Shown: positions 1 through 7,708 of the stretch, in pieces | Layout of the letters: the number at the start of each line of letters is the position of its first letter | How positions within the stretch are numbered: the first letter of the stretch is position 1 | Assembly (NCBI GenBank): GCA_903881085.1 | Contig: CAIRSA010000323.1 | Location: 1 to 61,956, forward strand | Source: an uncultured Acidobacteriia bacterium | Lineage (GTDB): Bacteria; Acidobacteriota; Terriglobia; Bryobacterales; Bryobacteraceae | Length of the DNA stretch: 61,956 bases | Direction of reading: 5' to 3' | The notes under the pieces: model-generated | What the model saw: only the letters and a program-made list of their open reading frames with translations | Database searches by the model: none | Told to the model about the DNA's origin: nothing | Made by a program: the position numbers and the translations under genes

Positions 1-29
1 GGCTTCGGCGGACAAGAAAACGGCCGAAA

Positions 30-52
30 AAAGGTGTCAGACCCCAAATGCG
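30..52. repeat. possible fragment of a dispersed repeat at the window edge
   Basis: An A-rich run followed by GGTGTCAGACCCC lies just before the first gene. Similar strings recur near small mobile elements in many soil bacterial genomes (recalled, not checked). Only one copy is seen here, so the call is weak. Confidence 0.2.
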
Positions 53-149
53 ACGCGTCGTTCTAATCAATGTAAGCGACATTGGAGTGCCACTCTGCAT
101 ACGTTGGGCCGCGATGCTTTCGTGGGTCTGCGATAATGACGTTGTCACG

Positions 150-716
150 ATGGAGCCGGAACTGGAGTTAGGACTGCTCATGGACCGCTATCGCGGCGGC
201 AATGCCTATGCAGCGGCGGAGCTGGTCAACCGGCTGAGTCCGCAACTACATCGTTTCTTTCTGATGTACCACATGAGCCGGGAGCATGCCGACGATCTGT
301 TGCAGGAGACGTGGCTGCGCGTACACGAAGCGCGGGGCACCTATCGCAGCGGCAAACCATTGTTACCCTGGCTATACGCGATTGCGCGCAATGTGCGCGT
401 GGATCACTATCGCAAAGCGCGGCGAGCACAGGGCAGAGAAGAGTTCGTCGAAGATCCTTCGGCAATTCCGGAGCCGGTGGCCGAGCGTGAGCCGGATGGT
501 CCAGGTATAGATGCGATGTTGGCCGGGTTGCCAGAAAGCCAGCGTGAAGTGGTATTGATGTTGAAGGTGACAGGCATGTCGCTCGATGAGGTGGCGCGTG
601 CGACGTCTTCCACCGTGGGCTCCGTTAAACAGAAGGCGCATCGCGCTTACGAGAGATTGAGAAAGGTGTTGGGCGCCCGGCCGGAGAGCAGGAAGGTAGC
701 GGCAAATGAACGATAG
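150..716 (+). CDS. ECF-type RNA polymerase sigma factor
   Basis: A sigma-70 family extracytoplasmic-function sigma factor of about 188 residues. Region 2 is clear (YHMSREHADDLLQETWLRVH, then the PWLYAIARNVRVDHYRK stretch), and region 4 follows with LPESQREVVLMLKVTGMSL and a helix-turn-helix around SSTVGSVKQKAHRAYERL. It would direct RNA polymerase to a small regulon. The open frame extends upstream to 48, but homology begins at the Met at 150, so that start is chosen; no strong Shine-Dalgarno is visible there. The stop overlaps the start of the next gene by 11 bases, the usual coupling of a sigma factor to its anti-sigma. Confidence 0.9.
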   Translation: MEPELELGLLMDRYRGGNAYAAAELVNRLSPQLHRFFLMYHMSREHADDLLQETWLRVHEARGTYRSGKPLLPWLYAIARNVRVDHYRKARRAQGREEFVEDPSAIPEPVAEREPDGPGIDAMLAGLPESQREVVLMLKVTGMSLDEVARATSSTVGSVKQKAHRAYERLRKVLGARPESRKVAANER

Positions 717-1422
717 AGAAATCGACGACATTCTGAACAAGGCGGCAGGCGCGGGACCGGGCGTTGACGCTGCACTCGTTGAGCGAATTTCGAAATCCAT
801 CGGTGCCGGACTGCAACCGGCAAATGCTTTACCAGCGGCGTCGCTGGTGGCCGGCGGCATGGTGCTCACCTGCGCGGTTGTGGCGATGGCAGTGGCCTTG
901 GGGCTTGGCCTTTACGGGATCCGCAAGATGGACGCAACGCAAGCCGCATCCATTTTTGCACTTCTTGTTGTTCTCTTTTTCGCCGTTGCGAGATTGTGTG
1001 TTTCCGAAGCCGTGCCGGGGAGCCGCCGGTTGATGGCTCCATGGGTCTCGATGCTTGCGATCTGCGTTGCTCCGGCTATTTTGTTTGCGGCACTTTTCCA
1101 GAACTACGGGACGCAGCATTTTGTGACGGAGGGCGTGCGTTGCCTTTCTGCTGGACTGGCCACAGCCATCCCGGCCGCGGCCTTGGTGTGGATGATGCTG
1201 CGTCGTGGTTTTGCGGTGGATAGCGTTGCGTCAGGGATGGCGCGTGGGGCGCTTGCCGGACTTGCGGGATTGGCGATGCTGGAACTTCATTGCAAGGTAT
1301 TCGATGCGCCGCATATTCTTGTGTGGCACAATGCCGTGGTTGCGGCGAGCGGCGCCTTGGGAGCGGCGGCGGGTCGTGTGTTCCAGGCAGGGCCGCGGCG
1401 GAGAGATGCTAGCGGTCGATGA
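706..1422 (+). CDS. NrsF-type (DUF1109) membrane anti-sigma factor
   Basis: A 238-residue integral membrane protein with about six hydrophobic helices after a short cytoplasmic N-terminus (NDREIDDILNKAAG). The pattern, including the late LAMLELHCKVFDAPHILVWH segment, matches the NrsF/DUF1109 family, whose members bind and inhibit a cognate ECF sigma factor. It overlaps the upstream sigma gene by 11 bases, so the two are co-translated and form one regulatory module. The signal sensed cannot be read from the sequence. Confidence 0.8.
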   Translation: MNDREIDDILNKAAGAGPGVDAALVERISKSIGAGLQPANALPAASLVAGGMVLTCAVVAMAVALGLGLYGIRKMDATQAASIFALLVVLFFAVARLCVSEAVPGSRRLMAPWVSMLAICVAPAILFAALFQNYGTQHFVTEGVRCLSAGLATAIPAAALVWMMLRRGFAVDSVASGMARGALAGLAGLAMLELHCKVFDAPHILVWHNAVVAASGALGAAAGRVFQAGPRRRDASGR

Positions 1423-1604
1423 TCCATGGTTATTGTCGTCGCTTTCCTTCCCTTGGCCGCAGCCCGTTCAGCCGGTCCTCCAGCAGCGCATTCAACAATG
1501 CAAGCACAACTGCAACGGTAGCCGTTTCCGCCGCGGTAGCGGTTGCTTGCTCATCGAACGAGTGAGCGGCATTCTCATTCAGTTCTTCCGCTGCATGGAT
1601 CTTT
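1423..1604. other. non-coding gap after the sigma/anti-sigma pair
   Basis: No convincing gene. A frame open on the minus strand (about 1430-1612) reads as a plausible Ala/Glu-rich protein end but has no start codon. It may be a gene remnant or chance in GC-rich DNA. The gap leads into the toxin remnant that follows. Confidence 0.4.
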
Positions 1605-1871
1605 CCTAAGACCTATGTAGCAACGGGGGGCCGCATCCTGCTGACCTTCGATAAAGATTTCGGGGAGTTGGTTTTTCGACGGGGCTTGCCGATTGGAATC
1701 GGGGTAGTGCGCTTTCGCGCAACCCTGGAATCCCCAGAGCACGCGGTACGCCTGGTGCTGTCCATCGCCAATTTTCAGTCGGAGATCCCTGGGAAGTTTT
1801 GTATCGTCACGAATGAGACAACCCGTATCCGGCCATTGGGGGCGATCGAATCCACCAACTTACGGGAGTGA
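1605..1871 (+). pseudogene. remnant of a PIN-like toxin (DUF5615 family)
   Basis: The frame reads ...TGGRILLTFDKDFGELVFRR and continues through GIGVVRFR to a stop at 1871. This is the hallmark C-terminal two thirds of DUF5615 PIN-like toxins, in which the LLTxDKDFGELVF motif carries conserved acidic residues. The N-terminal part, with the first catalytic Asp, is absent: the frame upstream of about 1605 is unrelated and has no start. No antitoxin gene (DUF433 type) is seen next to it. It is read as a decayed toxin-antitoxin locus; a short expressed form from a TTG at 1668 cannot be excluded. Confidence 0.65.
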
Positions 1872-1922
1872 TTCTGCCCTACATGTTAAACTTAAGGTTC
1901 ACTTTTATCCCCGGAAACCACA

Positions 1923-3623
1923 ATGCTTTGGAGTAAACTGTTCATCCCCACCCTGCGCGAATCCCCCGCAGAGGCTGAAGTCGTCAGCCACAAGCTGCTG
2001 TTGCGCGCGGGCTATATCCGCCAGCTATCGAGCGGCATCTATAACTATCTCTATCTGGCGCAGCGGTCGCTGCTGAAGATCACCGCCATTGTGCGCGAAG
2101 AGATGGACGCCATCGGCGCGCAGGAGATGCTGCTGCCGGCGCTGAATCCGGCCGAGGTTTGGCAGGAATCGGGCCGCTGGGACGTGATGGGCGAGAACAT
2201 GTTCCGCCTGAAGGACCGCTGGGGCCGCGACCTCTGCCTGGGCATGACGCACGAAGAGATCATGACCTACGTGGCGCGCGGCGAAGTGCGCAGCTACAAG
2301 CAACTGCCGCAGATCTGGTATCAGATTCAAACCAAGTTCCGCGATGAGCCGCGCCCCAAATCGGGCCTGCTGCGTGTGCGCCAGTTCATCATGAAGGACT
2401 CGTATTCCTTCGATATCGACGCCGCGGGGCTGGACGTTTCGTACAAGAAACATCACGACGCCTATTGCCGCATCTTCGAGCGCTGCGGCTTGAAGTTTAT
2501 CGCCGTGGAAGCGCACTCGGGCGCGATGGGCGGAAGCCAGTCGCATGAGTTCATGGTGACTTCCGATGCCGGTGAAGATTTCGTGGCCACTTGCCCGGAA
2601 ACCGGTTATGGAGCGAATTTGGAGAAGGCCGTGTCGCGGCCTGTGCCTCCGGCCGTGGCCGATCCCGAAGGTGACCTGGAGCCCGAAGAGTTCCACACGC
2701 CCGGCAAGAAGACCATCGTGGAAGTGGCCGAATTTACGGGCCTGCCTCAGACCTCGCAGATGAAGAGCCTGGTGATGGTGGCCGATGGCAAGCCGGTGCT
2801 GGCGCTGCTGCGCGGCGATCATAGCTTGAGCGAAGCGAAGTTTGGTACGGCGACCGGCGCATCGGACGTGCGCGCGGCGCACCCGCATGAGATTCGCGAA
2901 TGGTTCGGCGCAGACCCTGGTTCGCTGGGGCCGATCGGCGTGACCAACATGCCGATTCTTTGCGATCTCGCATTGCAGGGCCGTAAGAACATGATCGCGG
3001 GTGCAAACAAAGATGACCACCATCTGCGCAACGTGACGCCGGACGAGGACTTCAAAGCCGCGTGGCACGATCTGCGCACGGTGGCCCCGGGCGATACGGA
3101 ACTCGAGACAGGCAAGCCTTTGGAGATCGTGAAGACCGTCGAAATCGGGCACATTTTCAAGCTCGGCTACAAGTATTCGGACAAGATGGGCCTGCGCGTT
3201 CTGGATGAATTGGGTAAAGAGATCACGCCGATCATGGGTTCCTATGGCATCGGTATCGAGCGCATTTTGTGCTGCGCCATCGAACTTTATAACGATGAAC
3301 TGGGCATGACGCTGCCGCCTTCGATCGCTCCGTTTACTGTTGTCGTGACGCCTGTGTCTTTCAAAGATGAGGCGCAGCGCGAGGCGGCTGAGAGCTTGTA
3401 CAAACAGTGCAAGGCGCTCGGGCTGGATGTAATTCTTGACGACCGCGACGAGCGTCCCGGCGTGAAGTTCAAGGATGCTGAACTGGTTGGCATTCCCTTC
3501 CGCATTACGGTGGGCAAGAAGTTGAAGGATGGCATGGTGGAAGTGTCCAACCGCCGCATGCGTCAGTCGGCTGACGTGGCGTTGGCCGATGCCGCCGCTT
3601 ACGTGAAGGACCATGCACTCTGA
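1923..3623 (+). CDS. proS: prolyl-tRNA synthetase
   Basis: Class II aminoacyl-tRNA synthetase charging tRNA-Pro, 566 residues, the length of the bacterial type with an inserted editing domain. Class II motif 2 lies near residues 139-162 (FRDEPRPKSGLLRVRQFIMK) and motif 3 near 439-449 (GSYGIGIERIL). The insertion domain that deacylates Ala-tRNA-Pro occupies roughly 220-380, and the C-terminal anticodon-binding domain contains VILDDRDERPGVKFKDAEL. The ATG at 1923 begins the conserved N-terminus. The last 11 bases overlap the next gene, making it the first gene of a three-gene operon. Confidence 0.98.
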   Translation: MLWSKLFIPTLRESPAEAEVVSHKLLLRAGYIRQLSSGIYNYLYLAQRSLLKITAIVREEMDAIGAQEMLLPALNPAEVWQESGRWDVMGENMFRLKDRWGRDLCLGMTHEEIMTYVARGEVRSYKQLPQIWYQIQTKFRDEPRPKSGLLRVRQFIMKDSYSFDIDAAGLDVSYKKHHDAYCRIFERCGLKFIAVEAHSGAMGGSQSHEFMVTSDAGEDFVATCPETGYGANLEKAVSRPVPPAVADPEGDLEPEEFHTPGKKTIVEVAEFTGLPQTSQMKSLVMVADGKPVLALLRGDHSLSEAKFGTATGASDVRAAHPHEIREWFGADPGSLGPIGVTNMPILCDLALQGRKNMIAGANKDDHHLRNVTPDEDFKAAWHDLRTVAPGDTELETGKPLEIVKTVEIGHIFKLGYKYSDKMGLRVLDELGKEITPIMGSYGIGIERILCCAIELYNDELGMTLPPSIAPFTVVVTPVSFKDEAQREAAESLYKQCKALGLDVILDDRDERPGVKFKDAELVGIPFRITVGKKLKDGMVEVSNRRMRQSADVALADAAAYVKDHAL

Positions 3624-4725
3624 TTGGGCCGCGATTCGTGAGCAGTTTCCGTCGCTGAAAAAGTGGACGTTTCTGAATACGGCGACGTTCGGGCAAATGC
3701 CCGTGCGGGCCGTGGAGGCGATGGCGCGGCACATGGCCCATCGCGATGAACTGGCGTGTTCGGATTTCCTGGGCTGGTATGACGAAATTGATTGCCTGCG
3801 CGAAACCGTGGGCAGGTTGATCCACGCGCCGGCCGAGGACATTGCTTTCATTCCGAACGCGTCGACCGCGCTTTCACTGTTGATTGGCGGATTGGATTGG
3901 AAGTCAGGCGACCGCGTGGTTACGCTGGCCGGCGAGTTTCCGAACAACATTTACTACCCGTCGCTATTGGCTAACAAGGGCGTGGAGTATGTCGAGACCA
4001 CGTGGAACGGGCTACCCTCTGCTGTGACGGCGAACACGCGTCTTGTCGTGATGAGCAGCGTGAACTACGCCACTGGATTCCGTGCGCCGTTCGCAGAGAT
4101 TGTTCCTCTGCTTCGCGAGCGGGGGATTCTGCTTTATGTTGACGGCACGCAGAGCGTGGGTGCATTGGAGATGGATGTCCCCGTTGCCGCGCCGGACATG
4201 TTGGCCGTGCATGGTTACAAGTGGCTGCTTGCGCCGACCGGCGCGGGTTTCATGTATGTGCATCCGCGGTTGAGGCAGAAACTGGCTCCGAATACGGTCG
4301 GCTGGCGCAGCCATTTCGATTGGCGCAACGTGAATCAACTGCATCATGGGAAGCCCGTTTTTAATGACGATGCGGAGAAGTACGAAGGCGGCATGCTGTC
4401 GTTTCCGTTGCTGTATGCGATGGAGGCGTCGATTCAAATGATGCTGGAACTGGACCCCTCGGTGATTGAGTTTCGCGTGCTGGCGTTGGCGGATCAATGT
4501 CGAGAACGATTGCGCGGTCTTGGAGCTTCGATTGGTTCAGAGAACTCGGCGATCATCACGGCGAAGTGGGACGGGCGCGATGCCGGCGCGCTGGCTCAGG
4601 CGTTGAAGGAGCGCGGCGTGTTGGTTTCCGCACGGCATGGAAATCTGCGCGTGTCGACACACTTCTATAACAACGACGCGGATTTGGAAACGCTGGAAGT
4701 TGCATTGAAGGATCTATTGCAATGA
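3613..4725 (+). CDS. class V aminotransferase (cysteine-desulfurase-like fold)
   Basis: A 370-residue PLP-dependent enzyme of the class V family. The cofactor lysine is K203 in AVHGYKWLLAPTGAG, and the PLP-binding Asp lies in YVDGTQSVGALEMDV. The conserved N-terminus (FLNTATFGQMPVRAV) resembles isopenicillin N epimerase-like and selenocysteine lyase-like members; the substrate cannot be assigned. The start overlaps the end of proS by 11 bases and its stop overlaps the next gene by 4, so it is translationally coupled on both sides. Confidence 0.88.
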   Translation: MHSDWAAIREQFPSLKKWTFLNTATFGQMPVRAVEAMARHMAHRDELACSDFLGWYDEIDCLRETVGRLIHAPAEDIAFIPNASTALSLLIGGLDWKSGDRVVTLAGEFPNNIYYPSLLANKGVEYVETTWNGLPSAVTANTRLVVMSSVNYATGFRAPFAEIVPLLRERGILLYVDGTQSVGALEMDVPVAAPDMLAVHGYKWLLAPTGAGFMYVHPRLRQKLAPNTVGWRSHFDWRNVNQLHHGKPVFNDDAEKYEGGMLSFPLLYAMEASIQMMLELDPSVIEFRVLALADQCRERLRGLGASIGSENSAIITAKWDGRDAGALAQALKERGVLVSARHGNLRVSTHFYNNDADLETLEVALKDLLQ

Positions 4726-5375
4726 CCGTCGCATTCATTCATGCTTCGCGCGCGGCGATTGAGCCGGTGGCGAATTACTATACCGCTCACGCTGCTGACC
4801 TGGATTGCGTGCATTTGCTGGATGACGGCATTATGCGGTTTTTGGCGGCGCAGGATTATGTGCGATCGGAGAATCGGTTTCAGGCGATGGTTGCCACGGC
4901 GCGCGATACGTACGGCGCAGCGTTGATCATGCTGACCTGTTCGGCGGTGCAGAAAGAGACGATGGACGCGCTGCGCGTGGGGGCGGGGATCCCGTTGTTT
5001 AAGATCGATGAGCCGATGGCGCAGTTGGCGGTGGCGTGCGGTAAGCGAGTGGGCGTGCTGGCTACGTTTCCGGCAACCTTGGCCACGACGCGCGGACTGT
5101 TGGAAGAGGCTGAGCCGGGTATCGCGGTGGTGCATGAGATGGAAGAGGATGCGCTGAAGGCCTTGTTGGCGGGGGATCGGGCGCGGCATGATGAGTTGTT
5201 TCTGGCGGCGGCGCGGCGATTGGCTAAGCGGGAAGTTGAGGCCGTGGTGATGGCCCAGGTTTCCATGGCGCGGTTGCAGGCAGAGGTTGAGGCGATTGTG
5301 GGCGTGCCGGTGTTTAATAGTCTGGAGACGAGTTTGGCTGCGGTGCGGGCGGGGCTGAAGCCCCGCGCAGCCTAA
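4722..5375 (+). CDS. Asp/Glu racemase-superfamily protein
   Basis: A 217-residue protein of the Asp/Glu/hydantoin racemase superfamily. The first catalytic-loop cysteine is present (ALIMLTCSAVQ), but the second, normally in a xxCT motif, is replaced in VVMAQVSMARL, so a classical two-base racemase mechanism is doubtful. It follows the aminotransferase with a 4-base ATGA overlap, suggesting linked amino-acid or keto-acid chemistry. The last codons (AGLKPRAA) and the stop are supplied by a dispersed palindromic repeat (5349-5386), so the native C-terminus has probably been replaced. Confidence 0.78.
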   Translation: MTVAFIHASRAAIEPVANYYTAHAADLDCVHLLDDGIMRFLAAQDYVRSENRFQAMVATARDTYGAALIMLTCSAVQKETMDALRVGAGIPLFKIDEPMAQLAVACGKRVGVLATFPATLATTRGLLEEAEPGIAVVHEMEEDALKALLAGDRARHDELFLAAARRLAKREVEAVVMAQVSMARLQAEVEAIVGVPVFNSLETSLAAVRAGLKPRAA

Positions 5376-5386
5376 AGGCCGCCCTA
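5349..5386 (+). repeat. dispersed palindromic repeat, family A, copy 1
   Basis: Contains the perfect palindrome GCGGGGCTGAAGCCCCGC (5349-5366), followed by a second imperfect inverted repeat around AGCCTAAAGGC and GCCCTA. Its reverse complement matches the element at 56551-56586 almost base for base. The copy lies between two convergent genes and supplies the last codons and stop of the racemase-like gene and the stop of the acyl-CoA synthetase. Confidence 0.75.
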
Positions 5387-6796
5387 CATTTTCCCCGGGG
5401 GCAGCAGGTGTTTTTGGACTTTGCCCAGGGCGGTGCGGGGCAGGGAATCGACTTTTACGAAGCCTCTTGGAACTTTGAATGAGGCCAGTTTGTTGCGGCA
5501 GAATTCCTCTAGCGCTGCGAAATCAGCTTCGCCTTTTGTGACGATGTAGGCCACGGGCAGTTCGCCTCTCATGCGGTCGGCCACGCCTACTACGGCCACT
5601 TCGGCTACCGAGGGGTCCTCTAACAGCAGCTCTTCGATTTCCCTGGGATAGATATTGAAGCCTCCGGAAATGATCAGATCGCTCTTTCGTCCGCGCAGCG
5701 TGTAGTAGCCGTCTTCCGAGCACTCGCCCACGTCACCGGTGCGGAAGTAACCGTCCACGAATGCGGCCTTGGTGGCCTCGTCGCGGCGCCAGTAGCCTGC
5801 AAACACGTTCGGTCCCTTCACATACACTTCCCCTTCAATGATCTTCACGGAAACGCCCGGCAGCGGCAGACCGACGGTGCCCGCGCGGCGCTCCCCGCTA
5901 TAGGGGTTGCTGATGTTCATGATCGTTTCCGTCATACCGTAGCGCTCCAGAATGCGGTGGCCGAACTTCGCTTCGAAATCTTCCAGCACTTGCGCTGGCA
6001 GCGGGGCTGAACCGCAAACGAAGAGCCGCATGTTCGCTCCCACGGCCCTGGCGATGGTCTCCGGCCATTCCAGCAGGCGGACATAGATCGTCGGCACGCC
6101 GAAGAACAGCGTGGGAACAAAATCGGCGAAGACTTCCTTTGCCGTTTGATGTTCGAAGCGCTCCAGCATGCGCATGCGGAAGCCGGCGATCAGCCATGCG
6201 TGCAGAGCATTGCCGAGGGCGTGAACGTGGAATAAGGGCAGCCCGAGTAGATATCGATCTGCCGCCGTGATCTTCCAGCAGGTGATGATGTTAAGCGCGT
6301 TCGAGGCGAAATTGTTGTGAGTTAGTACGGCGCCTTTCGATGCGCCCGTGGTTCCCGATGTGTAGATGATGCCTGCGGGCGAGTCGCCATCGAGCATGAC
6401 GCGCGGACGTTCCGCCGGCTCAGCCGATAGCATTTCGGTGGCTTGCCAGACGGGCACTGCGACCTCGGCCGGCAGCGCGCCATTCGCTACGACGGCTTTC
6501 GGATCAGCGTCCTTCACGATGTGCGTGATCTCGCGTTCGCGGTACAGAATGTTGACCGGCACGAAGATCACCCCGAGTTTGACGCAGGCGATGTAGAGAT
6601 CGATGAACTCCAGCGAATTGACGAGGTAAACGCAAAGCCTGTCGCCTTTCTCAAGTCCGCGTGCCAGCATTGTGGCGGCAGTACGGTTGCTGCGGTCTTC
6701 GATGTCTCCGAAGGTGTACGTGACGCCATTGAATTCCAGCGCGATTTCGCTTTTTCGTTCTATGAGGGTGAGGTCGAACAGGTTGAGAAGGGTCAT
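5384..6796 (-). CDS. AMP-forming acyl-CoA synthetase (malonyl-CoA/fatty-acyl type)
   Basis: ANL-superfamily adenylating enzyme of 470 residues. The phosphate-binding motif IIYTSGTTGASKGAVLTH, the YGMTET motif, the TGDVGECSEDGYYTLRGRKS hinge region and the C-terminal lysine motif PRTALGKVQKHLL are all present. It activates a carboxylic acid as acyl-AMP and transfers it to CoA. The short length and motif spacing resemble malonyl-CoA synthetases (MatB), but the acid is not determined. The ATG at 6796 begins the family N-terminus; another in-frame ATG lies at 6823, inside the divergent gene's start. It is head to head with the SDR gene, 25 bases apart. Confidence 0.9.
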   Translation of the reverse strand: MTLLNLFDLTLIERKSEIALEFNGVTYTFGDIEDRSNRTAATMLARGLEKGDRLCVYLVNSLEFIDLYIACVKLGVIFVPVNILYREREITHIVKDADPKAVVANGALPAEVAVPVWQATEMLSAEPAERPRVMLDGDSPAGIIYTSGTTGASKGAVLTHNNFASNALNIITCWKITAADRYLLGLPLFHVHALGNALHAWLIAGFRMRMLERFEHQTAKEVFADFVPTLFFGVPTIYVRLLEWPETIARAVGANMRLFVCGSAPLPAQVLEDFEAKFGHRILERYGMTETIMNISNPYSGERRAGTVGLPLPGVSVKIIEGEVYVKGPNVFAGYWRRDEATKAAFVDGYFRTGDVGECSEDGYYTLRGRKSDLIISGGFNIYPREIEELLLEDPSVAEVAVVGVADRMRGELPVAYIVTKGEADFAALEEFCRNKLASFKVPRGFVKVDSLPRTALGKVQKHLLPPGKM

Positions 6797-6809
6797 TTGG
6801 CGATACAAT
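6783..6809 (+). promoter_or_regulatory. candidate sigma-70 promoter for the SDR gene
   Basis: TTGAGA (6783-6788), a 15-base spacer and TACAAT (6804-6809). The -10 box is good but the spacer is short. The ATG at 6822 is only 12 bases downstream of the -10, so the transcript would be nearly leaderless, consistent with the lack of a Shine-Dalgarno. The -35 lies inside the coding sequence of the divergent gene. Confidence 0.45.
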
Positions 6810-6821
6810 TTATTATTGACC

Positions 6822-7568
6822 ATGAGTTCATTCAATTTAAACGGCCGCCGTGCCATTGTTACGGGCGGAGCAAGTGGAATCGGCGAAGCGACCTCGCGTG
6901 TGTTGACCGCGGCGGGAGCTTCCGTAATTATTTTTGACATTGACGCGGCGCGCGCACAGGCCTTGGCGGCGGAGTTGCCGGGAGCTTCATTCGAAGCCTG
7001 TGACATCACCAGCGAGGAGGCGGTGAAGGGCGCGTTTGCGAAGCTCGACAAACTCGATATTCTGGTGAACAACGCCGGTATCGGGCATGTTGGCGGCATC
7101 GAAGACTGTGAACTGGCCGACTTCGAGCGTCTGTATCGCGTCAATGTGCAAGGTGTATATTTGATGGCGAAGTACGCCGTGCCGCTGCTGAAGGCGACGC
7201 ATGGATCGATGGTCAACATCGCGTCCGTCGCCGGCCTGATCGGCATCAAGAAGCGCTTCGGCTACTGCGCAACGAAGGGCGCTGTTGTCGCCATGTCGAA
7301 GCAGTTGGCGGTGGAGTATCCTACGGAAATCCGCGTTAACTGCATCTGCCCAGGTACCGTGGATTCACCTTTCGTCGAAGGGTATCTGGAAAAGTACCAC
7401 AAGCATGAGAAGGAAAAAGTGCGGGCCGAAATCGCAGCGCGACAGCCGATGGGCCGGTTGGGCAAGCCTTCAGAGATTGCGAACCTTGTGTTGTACATGT
7501 GTGCCGAGGAATCCGGGTTTATGACGGGTAGTGTGGTAACGATTGACGGGGGCTGGACCGCGGCGTAA
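6822..7568 (+). CDS. short-chain dehydrogenase/reductase (SDR)
   Basis: Classical SDR of 248 residues. The dinucleotide-binding motif TGGASGIG is at residues 14-21, NNAG follows DILV, and the catalytic Ser lies in VNIASVAG. The catalytic pair YCATK has Tyr148 and Lys152, and the tail MTGSVVTIDGGW is typical. The acidic residue after the second strand (IFDID) favours NAD(H). Overall it resembles the 2-keto-3-deoxy-L-fuconate dehydrogenase / 3-ketoacyl reductase group; the substrate is unknown. The ATG at 6822 is chosen because the fold begins there. It is divergent from the acyl-CoA synthetase, which may share its pathway. Confidence 0.9.
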   Translation: MSSFNLNGRRAIVTGGASGIGEATSRVLTAAGASVIIFDIDAARAQALAAELPGASFEACDITSEEAVKGAFAKLDKLDILVNNAGIGHVGGIEDCELADFERLYRVNVQGVYLMAKYAVPLLKATHGSMVNIASVAGLIGIKKRFGYCATKGAVVAMSKQLAVEYPTEIRVNCICPGTVDSPFVEGYLEKYHKHEKEKVRAEIAARQPMGRLGKPSEIANLVLYMCAEESGFMTGSVVTIDGGWTAA

Positions 7569-7580
7569 TCGAATCTATCC

Positions 7581-7597
7581 CCCTTGGGTACCAAGGG
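7581..7597 (+). terminator. short hairpin after the SDR gene
   Basis: CCCTTGG-GTA-CCAAGGG forms a perfect 7-bp stem 13 bases after the SDR stop. No clean T-run follows, so it may be a weak terminator or an mRNA-stabilising structure. Confidence 0.35.
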
Positions 7598-7614
7598 TTA
7601 CGCCTTTAATTTAC

Positions 7615-7644
7615 TTGACTTCCACCCCCATCTAAGGTCACAAT
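7615..7644 (+). promoter_or_regulatory. candidate sigma-70 promoter for the transpeptidase gene
   Basis: TTGACT (7615-7620), an 18-base spacer and CACAAT (7639-7644), about 65 bases upstream of the ATG at 7709. Confidence 0.4.
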
Positions 7645-7708
7645 ACTTGAGTAGCGAATCGGCCGAGGGAGGGCTTGGCCGTAATGATGTTCTTATTACG
7701 GAGAGTAC

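Noticed and set aside
2025..3950. A 641-codon minus-strand open frame across proS and the aminotransferase
   Set aside because: It crosses two real genes with diagnostic motifs, and its translation is repetitive and unlike any protein.
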